A stretch of DNA of 64,000 nucleotides from Actinomadura sp. J1-007 (lineage in GTDB: Bacteria > Actinomycetota > Actinomycetes > Streptosporangiales > Streptosporangiaceae): the NCBI RefSeq assembly GCF_009793335.1, contig NZ_WING01000001.1:3968001-4032000 (forward strand). Reading direction: 5' to 3'. The position numbers and the translations under genes are program-made. Of this stretch, positions 35,002-42,599 are shown piece after piece; the stretch's first letter is position 1, and every line of letters starts with the position of its first letter. The notes below the pieces were generated by a model, which saw only the letters and a program-made list of their open reading frames with translations, was not told the DNA's origin and made no database searches.

Positions 35002-35703
35002 ATGACCCGCGCCTCTCTCGACAAGCAGCCCGCCGACGTCGCGGCGATGTTCGACGGCACCGCCGAACGCTACGACCTGCTGAACAGCCTGATGACCGGT
35101 GGACAGGACCGGCGCTGGCGCAGGCAGGTCGTCCGGGCCCTCGACGCGAGGCCCGGCGAGCGGATCCTCGACCTCGCCGCGGGGACGGGCACCTCGTCCG
35201 TCCCGTTCGCCGAGGCGGGGGCCGACACGGTGGCCTGCGACTTCTCGCTCGGGATGCTGCGCGTCGGCGTGCGCAGGCAGGCGGGCGTCCCCCACCTGAG
35301 CTTCGCGGCGGGCGACGCCCTGCGGCTGCCGTTCGCGGACGGCTCGTTCGACGCGGTGACGATCTCGTTCGGCCTGCGCAACGTCGCCGACACCGGCCTC
35401 GCGCTGCGCGAGCTGCGCCGGGTCGCCAAGCCCGGCGGCCGGCTGCTGGTGTGTGAGGTCAGTCACCCGCCGAACACGCTGCTCGCGCTCGGCCACAAGG
35501 CGCATCTCCGGTACGGGCTGCCGCTGCTGGCGCGGGTCTCCTCCAACCCCGACTCCTACCGTTATCTCGCCGAGTCCACGCTCGCCTGGCCCGAGCAGGC
35601 GGAGCTGGCCCGGCTGATCCAGTCCGCGGGGTGGACCGCGGTGCGATGGCGCGACCTGACCTTCGGTGTTGCGGCGCTCCACCACGCCGTCAACCCCGGC
35701 TGA
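35002..35703 (+). CDS. menG: Demethylmenaquinone methyltransferase
   Basis: 233-residue SAM-dependent methyltransferase of the MenG/UbiE family, final step of menaquinone synthesis. Motifs: VAAMFDGTAERYDLLNSLMT, SAM motif I ILDLAAGTGTSSVPFAEAG, post-motif FGLRNVAD and CEVSHPPN. The neighbours downstream modify and use menaquinone. Probably leaderless. Confidence 0.93.
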   Translation: MTRASLDKQPADVAAMFDGTAERYDLLNSLMTGGQDRRWRRQVVRALDARPGERILDLAAGTGTSSVPFAEAGADTVACDFSLGMLRVGVRRQAGVPHLSFAAGDALRLPFADGSFDAVTISFGLRNVADTGLALRELRRVAKPGGRLLVCEVSHPPNTLLALGHKAHLRYGLPLLARVSSNPDSYRYLAESTLAWPEQAELARLIQSAGWTAVRWRDLTFGVAALHHAVNPG

Positions 35704-35786
35704 ACGGCCCGAACCGGTAAACCCGGGTTTCGGACCGGTCCAAAACCGAGGCGGCCGAGAGGTACCCACGGGCCGCCGCGAAGGAA

Positions 35787-35792
35787 TAGACT
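35787..35792 (+). promoter_or_regulatory. -10 element TAGACT before the menJ-like gene
   Basis: TAGACT lies 12 bases upstream of the Rex palindrome at 35805, so the expected transcription start falls between hexamer and operator and Rex binding would block initiation. Confidence 0.45.
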
Positions 35793-35804
35793 CCCCACCG
35801 GAAC

Positions 35805-35824
35805 CTTGTGAAGTACTTCACAAG
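35805..35824. promoter_or_regulatory. Rex operator upstream of menJ-like gene and nuo block
   Basis: CTTGTGAAGTACTTCACAAG is a perfect 20-base palindrome containing TTGTGAANNNNTTCACAA, the exact Rex consensus. It lies 23 bases before the gene start and just after the -10 TAGACT. Together with rex in the same window this is a confident regulatory link. Confidence 0.85.
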
Positions 35825-35847
35825 CGAACGAGCTAAAGAGGCACGCT

Positions 35848-37104
35848 GTGACCGACTCCACCCGACAGGCAGACGTCATCGTCGTCGGGGCCGGCCCCGC
35901 CGGGGCATCGACCGCCTACTGGCTGGCGCACGCCGGTCTCGACGTGCTGCTGCTGGAGAAGGCCACGTTCCCGCGCGACAAGATCTGCGGTGACGGGCTC
36001 ACCCCGCGCGCCGTCCGCGCGCTGATCGGCATGGGCGTCGACCTCGACGCGCCCGGCTGGGCGCGCAACAAGGGCCTGCGCATCTACGGCGGCGGCGTCA
36101 AGATCGAGCTGCCGTGGCCGGAGCTCGCGAGCTTCCCCGACTTCGGCCTCGTGCGCACCCGGATGGACTTCGACCAGCTCCTCGCCGAGCACGCCGCGAA
36201 GGCGGGCGCCCGGCTGCTCCAGGGCTGCAACGTCACCGGCCCCATCCTGGACGAGCGCACCGACCGCATCGTCGGCGTCACCGCCAAGTACGCGGGCGAG
36301 GACGTCGAGTACCACGCGCCGCTCGTCGTCGCCGCCGACGGCAACTCGACCCGGCTGTCCCTGGCCATGGGCCTGCGCCGCCGCGAGGACCGCCCGATGG
36401 GCGTCGCCGTCCGCCGCTACTACCGCAGCCCCCGCTACACCGACGAGTACATGGAGGCGTGGCTCGAACTGTGGGACGGGCAGCGCCTGCTCCCCGGGTA
36501 CGGCTGGGTCTTCCCCGTCGCCGACGGCACCTGCAACGTCGGCCTCGGCCTGCTCAACACCAGCAAGGCGTTCCAGAGCGTCGACTACCGCGGGATGCTC
36601 AAGGGCTGGACGGGCAGCATGCCCGAGGACTGGTGGTTCGACGAGGAGCACGCCACGGGCCCGGTGCGCGGCGCCGCCCTCCCGATGGGCTTCAACCGCC
36701 AGCCGCACTACACCCGCGGCATGCTGCTGGTCGGCGACGCGGGCGGCATGATCAACCCGTTCAACGGCGAGGGCATCGACTACGCGCTGGAGTCCGGTCG
36801 GCTGGCCGCGGAGATCATGGTGCAGGCGCTCGGCCGCCGCACCCCCGCGCAGCGCGAGCGCACGCTGTACGAGTACCCGCGCATCCTCAAGGACGAGCAC
36901 GGCGGCTACTTCACCCTGGCCCGCGTGTTCGTGCAGGCCATCGGCGACCCGCGCGTGATGAAGTTCCTGACCACGCACGGCCTGCCGCACCCCACCCTCA
37001 TGCGCTTCACGCTCAAGCTCCTCGCCAACCTCACCGACCCTCGCGGCGGCGACGCGATGGACCGCCTCATCAACGCCATGCAGAAGGTGGCTCCCGCAGC
37101 ATGA
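35848..37104 (+). CDS. Geranylgeranyl reductase-family FAD oxidoreductase (MenJ-like menaquinone reductase)
   Basis: 418 residues. FAD-binding VIVVGAGPAGASTAYWLA at the N-terminus, the family motif FPRDKICGDGLTPRAV, a second FAD segment LLVGDAGGMINPFNGEGIDY and YYRSPRYTDEYMEAWLEL of the substrate domain. The mycobacterial homologue Rv0561c (MenJ) saturates one isoprene unit of menaquinone and sits near menG, as here. GTG start with AAAGAGG upstream. Controlled by a Rex operator; a small frame overlaps its stop (ATGA) and nuoA follows 379 bases later. Confidence 0.9.
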   Translation: MTDSTRQADVIVVGAGPAGASTAYWLAHAGLDVLLLEKATFPRDKICGDGLTPRAVRALIGMGVDLDAPGWARNKGLRIYGGGVKIELPWPELASFPDFGLVRTRMDFDQLLAEHAAKAGARLLQGCNVTGPILDERTDRIVGVTAKYAGEDVEYHAPLVVAADGNSTRLSLAMGLRRREDRPMGVAVRRYYRSPRYTDEYMEAWLELWDGQRLLPGYGWVFPVADGTCNVGLGLLNTSKAFQSVDYRGMLKGWTGSMPEDWWFDEEHATGPVRGAALPMGFNRQPHYTRGMLLVGDAGGMINPFNGEGIDYALESGRLAAEIMVQALGRRTPAQRERTLYEYPRILKDEHGGYFTLARVFVQAIGDPRVMKFLTTHGLPHPTLMRFTLKLLANLTDPRGGDAMDRLINAMQKVAPAA

Positions 37105-37289
37105 GCGAGCCGATGAGGCGCGGCGGCGCCTGGACCGAGGAGCGCGGTGGACGCGGCGCCCGGGACGTTCGGGGCGTGAAGGCGGGCCTGAAGGAGCGGC
37201 GGAACGGTCCGTCGGGCGTGCTGCCGGAGAGGGCCGCCGCGGTGCCGGGCGGTGCGCGTCGTGCCTGGTCGGCGGGTAATACAGCTTAG
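37101..37289 (+). CDS. Possible small basic protein overlapping the menJ-like stop
   Basis: 62-codon frame whose ATG overlaps the preceding stop (ATGA). It is Arg/Gly-rich (MSEPMRRGGAWTEERGGRG ...), has high third-position G/C, but no recognisable domain, so it may be chance. The other content of the 379-base gap before nuoA is the palindrome at 37345. Confidence 0.25.
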   Translation: MSEPMRRGGAWTEERGGRGARDVRGVKAGLKERRNGPSGVLPERAAAVPGGARRAWSAGNTA

Positions 37290-37344
37290 TCTCGACCCCC
37301 CGAGGGGAGTGCTATTGATCACCTTGGCTAGGGTGGCGACCCGT

Positions 37345-37366
37345 GTTCGTGACAGATGTCACGAAC
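37345..37366. promoter_or_regulatory. Long palindrome upstream of nuoA (Crp-like core)
   Basis: Perfect 10-base arms GTTCGTGACA and TGTCACGAAC around GA, 118 bases before the nuoA ATG. The core CGTGA-N6-TCACG resembles actinobacterial Crp/GlxR sites. A TAGGGT hexamer at 37329-37334 lies just upstream, so a bound regulator could act at the start site of the nuo operon. Confidence 0.55.
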
Positions 37367-37483
37367 GTGTAAAGGGTCACGCCACCGTGGCGCGCCCGTG
37401 CGGCGCCGCGCCCCGCGCGGTCCCCGGCACGGCCGGGCGCGCCTCGTACAGCGTCGTACGTACCGAGGAGAGGCAGTAGAGAC

Positions 37484-37843
37484 ATGGATCTCTATGTTCC
37501 GATCATCGTGCTCGGAGTGCTCGCCTTCGTCTTCGCCGCGGGTTCGGTGGCGATGGCGTCGCTCACGGGGCCGAAGCGGTGGAACCGGGCGCGGCTGGAC
37601 AGCTACGAGTGCGGCATCGAGCCGACCCCGCAGCCGGTGGGCGGCGGGCGCTTCCCGGTGAAGTACTACCTGACGGCGATGCTCTTCATCGTCTTCGACA
37701 TCGAGATCATCTTCCTCTATCCCTGGGCGGTCGCCTTCAACCACCTGGGGATTTTCGGTTTGGTGGAGATGGTCCTTTTCATCCTCACCGTGCTGGTGGC
37801 GTACGCCTACATCTGGCGGCGCGGTGGTCTGGAGTGGGACTGA
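37484..37843 (+). CDS. nuoA: NADH-quinone oxidoreductase subunit A
   Basis: 119-residue, three-helix membrane subunit of complex I. Loop motif SYECGIEPTPQPVGGGRFPV with the conserved Cys/Glu and FPVKYYLTAMLFIVFDIEII identify it. GAGGAG lies 12 bases before the ATG. First gene of a complete 14-gene operon, nuoA to nuoN. Confidence 0.96.
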   Translation: MDLYVPIIVLGVLAFVFAAGSVAMASLTGPKRWNRARLDSYECGIEPTPQPVGGGRFPVKYYLTAMLFIVFDIEIIFLYPWAVAFNHLGIFGLVEMVLFILTVLVAYAYIWRRGGLEWD

Positions 37844-37844
37844 C

Positions 37845-38399
37845 ATGGGTCTAGAGGAGAAGCTCCCCAGCGGCTTCCTGCTGACGACGGTCGAGCAGGT
37901 CGCGGGCTGGGCGCGCAAGAGCTCGGTGTGGCCGGCGACGTTCGGGCTGGCCTGCTGCGCGATGGAGATGATGGCGGCGGGCGACCCGCGGCACGACTTC
38001 TCGCGCTGGGGGATGGAGCGGGCGTCCGGCACGCCGCGGCAGGCCGACCTGATGATCGTCGCGGGCCGGGTCAGCCAGAAGATGGCGCCGGTGCTGCGGC
38101 AGATCTACGACCAGATGACCGAGCCCAAGTGGGTCATCGCGATGGGCGTGTGCGCCTCGTCGGGCGGCATGTTCAACAACTACGCGATCGTCCAGGGCGT
38201 CGACCACATCGTCCCGGTGGACATCTACCTGCCGGGCTGCCCGCCGCGGCCGGAGATGCTGCTGGACGCGATCATGAAGCTGCACGACAAGATCCAGAAC
38301 ACCAAGCTCGGGCCGCAGCGCAAGGCGCAGATCGTCGAGCTGGAAGAGGCCAAGCGCCGCCAGCTCCCGCTGCTCGGGCAGTCGGGAGCGGGCCGATGA
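37845..38399 (+). CDS. nuoB: NADH-quinone oxidoreductase subunit B
   Basis: 184 residues, carries cluster N2. The ligand pattern is complete: FGLACCAMEMM (tandem Cys), GVCASSGGMFNNY and YLPGCPPRPEMLLDAI. ATG 37845 follows nuoA's stop by one base; the stop overlaps nuoC (ATGA). Confidence 0.96.
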   Translation: MGLEEKLPSGFLLTTVEQVAGWARKSSVWPATFGLACCAMEMMAAGDPRHDFSRWGMERASGTPRQADLMIVAGRVSQKMAPVLRQIYDQMTEPKWVIAMGVCASSGGMFNNYAIVQGVDHIVPVDIYLPGCPPRPEMLLDAIMKLHDKIQNTKLGPQRKAQIVELEEAKRRQLPLLGQSGAGR

Positions 38400-39142
38400 C
38401 CTCCCAGAATCCCGAGCAGCAGGCGGAGCAGGGCGCCGACCAGCTTCCGGCCCACACCGAGGAGGAACGGCGCGAGCAGCCGGTCGCCAGGATGGGCATG
38501 TTCGGCGCCAAGACCACCGGCGACACCTCCGGGTACGGGCGGCTGGTCGTCCGGCAGAGCCCGAAGGTGTCCGCGCCGCGCCCGTACGGCGGGCCCGGCG
38601 GGACGGCCGAGGCGGGCGAGTTCGACGAGATCGCCGACGAGCTGGAGCGGGCGCTGCCCGACTACGGCGACGCGATCGAGCGCGTGGTCGTGGACCGCGG
38701 CGAGATGACGTTCTTCGTCAAGCGCGAGCACCTGGCCACGGTGGCGCGGACGATGCGCGACGAGCCGTCGCTGCGCTTCGAGATGTGCGCCGGGGTGTCG
38801 GGCGTGCACTACCCGCAGGAGACCGGGGCCGAGCTGCACGCGGTCGTGCACCTGCTGTCGATCACGCACAACCGGCGGGTGCGGCTGGAGACGGCCTGCC
38901 CGGACGCCGACCCGCACGTTCCGTCGCTGACGCCGGTCTACCCGACCAACGACTGGCACGAGCGGGAGACCTACGACTTCTTCGGGATCGTGTTCGACGG
39001 GCATCCGGCGCTCACCCGCATCGAGATGCCGGACGACTGGGTCGGGCATCCGCAGCGCAAGGACTACCCCCTCGGCGGCATCCCCGTCGAGTACCGCGGA
39101 GCGGAGATCCCGCCGCCGGACGAGCGGAGGTCGTACACGTGA
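38396..39142 (+). CDS. nuoC: NADH-quinone oxidoreductase subunit C
   Basis: 248 residues. A polar arm of about 75 residues (EQQAEQGADQLPAHTEEERR) precedes the 30-kDa subunit domain with CAGVSGVHYPQETGAEL, PTNDWHERETYDFFGIVF and the end motif RKDYPLGGIPVEYRG. Stalk subunit next to NuoD. Start overlaps nuoB stop. Confidence 0.95.
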   Translation: MTSQNPEQQAEQGADQLPAHTEEERREQPVARMGMFGAKTTGDTSGYGRLVVRQSPKVSAPRPYGGPGGTAEAGEFDEIADELERALPDYGDAIERVVVDRGEMTFFVKREHLATVARTMRDEPSLRFEMCAGVSGVHYPQETGAELHAVVHLLSITHNRRVRLETACPDADPHVPSLTPVYPTNDWHERETYDFFGIVFDGHPALTRIEMPDDWVGHPQRKDYPLGGIPVEYRGAEIPPPDERRSYT

Positions 39143-39164
39143 GCGCCGCGAGCGGAGCGAGGCA

Positions 39165-40511
39165 ATGAGCAGCACGAAATACACCGAGTACGACGCGTAC
39201 GCCGCCGACGCGGCGGCCGAGGGCAAGGTCTTCGACGTCGCCGGCGAGGACTGGGACCAGGTGGTCGCGGGCGCCGAGGACGCCGGCGACGAGCGCCTCG
39301 TCGTCAACATGGGCCCGCAGCACCCGTCCACGCACGGGGTGCTGCGGCTGATCCTCACCCTCGACGGCGAGACGGTGAACGAGTGCCGGGTGGGCATCGG
39401 CTACCTGCACACCGGCATCGAGAAGAACATGGAGTACCGCACCTGGACGCAGGGCACCACGTTCTGCACGCGCATGGACTACCTCGCGCCCGTCTTCAAC
39501 GAGGCGGCGTACTGCCTGGGCGTGGAGAAGCTGCTCGGCGTCACCGAGCAGGTGCCGGAGCGGGCGCAGATCATCCGCGTGATGATGATGGAGCTCAACC
39601 GGATCTCCTCCCATCTGGTCGCGATCGCCACGTTCGGCCTCGAACTCGGCGCGACGACGGTCATGCTGAACGGGTTCATCGAGCGCGAGTACACCCTTGA
39701 CCTCTTCGAGGAGATCACGGGGCTGCGGATGAACATGGCGTACGTGCGGCCGGGCGGTGTCGCCCAGGACCTGCCGAGCGGTGCGCTCAGCAAGGTCCGC
39801 GACTACCTGGACCGGATGCCGAAGCGCATCCAGGCGCTCCGCAAGCTGATGGACCACAACACGGTCTACCTGGCCCGGACCAAGAACGTCGCCTACCTCG
39901 ACCTTACCGGCTGCATGTCGCTCGGGATCACCGGGCCCGTGCTCCGCGCGACCGGGCTGCCGTGGGATCTGCGCAAGTCACAGCCCTACTGCGGCTACGA
40001 GACGTACGACTTCGAGGTGCCGACGCAGGACACCTGCGACGTGTACGGGCGCTACCTGGTGCGGGTCGCGGAGATGGAGGAGTCCCTCAAGATCGTCGAG
40101 CAGTGCGTGGACCGGCTCCAGACGGTCAAGGGCCCGGTGATGATCGAGGACAAGAAGATCGGGTGGCCGGCGCAGCTCGCGATCGGCGCGGACGGCATGG
40201 GCAACTCGCCCCGGCACATCGCGCACATCATGGGCACCTCGATGGAGGCGCTGATCCACCACTTCAAGCTGGTGACCGAGGGCTTCCGGGTCCCGGCGGG
40301 CCAGGTCTACACGCCGGTCGAGTCGCCGCGCGGCGAGCTCGGCGCGCACCTGGTCAGCGACGGCGGGACGCGCCCGTACCGGGTGCACTTCCGGGAGCCG
40401 TCCTTCGTCAACCTTCAGGCCGCGCCCGCGATGTCGGAGGGCGGCATGGTCGCCGACGTCATCGCGGCCGTGGCGAGCATCGACCCGGTCATGGGGGGTG
40501 TCGACCGATGA
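39165..40511 (+). CDS. nuoD: NADH-quinone oxidoreductase subunit D
   Basis: 448-residue 49-kDa subunit forming the quinone cavity. NMGPQHPSTHGVLRLILTLD with the quinone-site His, IGYLHTGIEKNMEYR, DYLAPVFNEAAYCLGVEKL and the C-terminal VVADVIAAVASIDPVMGGVDR. Starts 22 bases after nuoC; GAGCGAGG lies upstream. Confidence 0.96.
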   Translation: MSSTKYTEYDAYAADAAAEGKVFDVAGEDWDQVVAGAEDAGDERLVVNMGPQHPSTHGVLRLILTLDGETVNECRVGIGYLHTGIEKNMEYRTWTQGTTFCTRMDYLAPVFNEAAYCLGVEKLLGVTEQVPERAQIIRVMMMELNRISSHLVAIATFGLELGATTVMLNGFIEREYTLDLFEEITGLRMNMAYVRPGGVAQDLPSGALSKVRDYLDRMPKRIQALRKLMDHNTVYLARTKNVAYLDLTGCMSLGITGPVLRATGLPWDLRKSQPYCGYETYDFEVPTQDTCDVYGRYLVRVAEMEESLKIVEQCVDRLQTVKGPVMIEDKKIGWPAQLAIGADGMGNSPRHIAHIMGTSMEALIHHFKLVTEGFRVPAGQVYTPVESPRGELGAHLVSDGGTRPYRVHFREPSFVNLQAAPAMSEGGMVADVIAAVASIDPVMGGVDR

Positions 40512-41304
40512 GCGAGCAGACGGCGGGCTACGAGCCCGAGGTGCGCGCGGGGCTGGAACGCGACGCCAAGGAGATCATCGCGCGGTATCCGAAGCCGCGG
40601 TCGGCGCTGCTGCCGCTGCTGCACCTGGTGCAGTCGGTGGACGGGCACATCACCGAGCGGGGCATCGAGTTCTGCGCCGAGCAGCTCGACATCACGCCGG
40701 CGCAGGTCACCGGCGTCTCGACGTTCTACACGCAGTACAAGCGCGCGCCGGTCGGCGAGTTCCACGTCGGCGTCTGCATCAACACGCTGTGCGCGATCAT
40801 GGGCGGCGACCAGATCTGGAACGAGCTGACCGAGCACGTCGGGGTGGGCCACGACGAGGCCACCGAGGACGGCCGGGTCAGCCTGGAGCGGATCGAGTGC
40901 AACGCGGCCTGCGACTTCGCGCCGGTGATGATGGTCAACTGGGAGTTCTTCGACAACATGACCCCCAGAAGGCCAAGCGGCTGGTCGACGATCTGCGCGC
41001 TGGTAAGCAAGTGCTTCCTTCGCGGGGGCCGGAGTCGCTGTGCGGCTGGAAGGACGCCTCGCGCGTGCTCGCGGGCTTCCCCGACGGCCGCGCGCACGAG
41101 GGCGTCCAGGCCGGGCGCGAGTCGCTGCGCGGGCTGGAGCTGGCGAAGGAGCGCGGCTGGACCGCGCCGCCCGCGGACGCCGACCGCGAGCAGCCGCACG
41201 AGCCCGTCCGGCCCGGCGAGATCACCGATCCGCCGCCGAACGAGCCCGGCAAGCCCGTCGGCGGCGACGTCAAGCCCGGCTCCCAGGAGGGCCGCAACCA
41301 ATGA
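40508..41304 (+). CDS. nuoE: NADH-quinone oxidoreductase subunit E, frameshift at 40962-40966
   Basis: 24-kDa subunit with the N1a [2Fe-2S] cluster. First frame: PKPRSALLPLLHLVQSVDGH, GVSTFYTQYKRAPVGEF, the four ligands in GVCINTLCAIMGG and IECNAACDFAPVMMVN, ending WEFFDNMT. The C-terminal part (PQKAKRLVDDLRAGKQVLPS, CGWKDASRVLAGFPDG and a charged tail) is in the next frame: a run of five C where six give MTPQKAK. The stop then overlaps nuoF's ATG as expected of an intact operon. Repaired length 265 aa. Loss of a complex I subunit is unlikely, so the deletion is probably a sequence error. Confidence 0.9.
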
Positions 41305-42599
41305 CGACTCTCACTCCGATCCTCACCAGGAACTGGGACCAGCCCGACTCGTTCACCCGCGCGGCGTACGAGCGCGAGGGCGGCTACAAGGCCCTGCGCA
41401 CGGCGCTCGGCATGGAGCCGGACGACATCGTCCAGGCCGTCAAGGACTCGGGCCTGCGCGGCCGGGGCGGCGCGGGGTTCCCCACCGGCATGAAGTGGGG
41501 CTTCCTCCCGCCGAGCAGCCCGAACCCCCGCTACCTCGTCGTCAACGCCGACGAGTCCGAGCCGGGGACGTGCAAGGACATCCCGCTGATGATGGCCAAC
41601 CCGCACGTGCTGGTCGAGGGCGTCATCATCAGCTCGTTCGCGATCCGGTCCAACCACGCGTTCATCTACGTGCGCGGCGAGGTGCTGCACGTCATCCGCC
41701 GCCTCCAGCAGGCGGTGGCGGAGGCGTACGAGGCCGGCTACCTCGGCAGGGACATCCTCGGCACCGGCTACGACCTGGACCTGGTCGTGCACGCCGGCGC
41801 GGGGGCGTACATCTGCGGCGAGGAGACGGCGCTGCTGGACTCCCTGGAGGGGTTCCGCGGTCAGCCCAGGCTGAAGCCCCCCTTCCCGGCGGTCGCGGGA
41901 CTCTACGGCGGTCCCACCGTCATCAACAACGTCGAGTCGATCTCCTCGGTTCCCTCGATCGTGGCGAACGGCGCGGACTGGTTCGCCTCGATGGGGACCG
42001 AGAAGTCGCAGGGGTACGGGATCTTCTCGCTGTCCGGGCACGTCACGCGCCCCGGCCAGTACGAGGCGCCGCTCGGCATCACGCTGCGGGAGCTGCTCGA
42101 CATGGCGGGCGGGATCCGCGAGGGGCACCGGCTGAAGTTCTGGACGCCCGGCGGGTCGTCCACGCCGATCTTCACCGACGAGCACCTGGACGTCCCGCTG
42201 GACTTCGAGTCCGTCGCGGGCGCCGGGTCGATGCTCGGCACCCGCGCGCTCCAGATCTTCGACGAGACGACCTGCGTGGTGCGGGCCGTGCTGCGCTGGT
42301 CGGAGTTCTACGCGCACGAGTCGTGCGGCAAGTGCACGCCGTGCCGCGAGGGCACGTACTGGTACAAGCAGATGCTCAAGCGGCTGGAGGCGGGCCAGGG
42401 CGAGGAGAAGGACCTGGAGACGCTCCTGGACCTGTCCGACAACATCCTCGGCCGCTCGTTCTGCGCGCTCGGCGACGGCGCGACGAGCCCGGTGGTCTCG
42501 TCGATCAAGCTGTTCCGCGACGAGTACCTCAAGCACTTCGAGCTGGGCGGCTGTCCGTTCGACCCGGCCAAGTCCACCCTTTGGGGAGGTGTCGAGTGA
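41301..42599 (+). CDS. nuoF: NADH-quinone oxidoreductase subunit F (NADH-binding)
   Basis: 432 residues, binds NADH, FMN and cluster N3. LRGRGGAGFPTGMKWGF (NADH loop), NADESEPGTCKDI (FMN), GAYICGEETALLDSLEG, and the N3 ligands ESCGKCTPCREG plus FCALGDGATSP. Start overlaps nuoE stop; GGAGG is 10 bases upstream. Confidence 0.96.
   Translation: MTTLTPILTRNWDQPDSFTRAAYEREGGYKALRTALGMEPDDIVQAVKDSGLRGRGGAGFPTGMKWGFLPPSSPNPRYLVVNADESEPGTCKDIPLMMANPHVLVEGVIISSFAIRSNHAFIYVRGEVLHVIRRLQQAVAEAYEAGYLGRDILGTGYDLDLVVHAGAGAYICGEETALLDSLEGFRGQPRLKPPFPAVAGLYGGPTVINNVESISSVPSIVANGADWFASMGTEKSQGYGIFSLSGHVTRPGQYEAPLGITLRELLDMAGGIREGHRLKFWTPGGSSTPIFTDEHLDVPLDFESVAGAGSMLGTRALQIFDETTCVVRAVLRWSEFYAHESCGKCTPCREGTYWYKQMLKRLEAGQGEEKDLETLLDLSDNILGRSFCALGDGATSPVVSSIKLFRDEYLKHFELGGCPFDPAKSTLWGGVE

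Noticed and set aside
40508..41304. nuoE as a true pseudogene
   Set aside because: All iron-sulfur ligands and the remaining 13 nuo genes are intact, stop/start overlaps are preserved, and the lesion is one base in a C run; sequence error is the simpler explanation.
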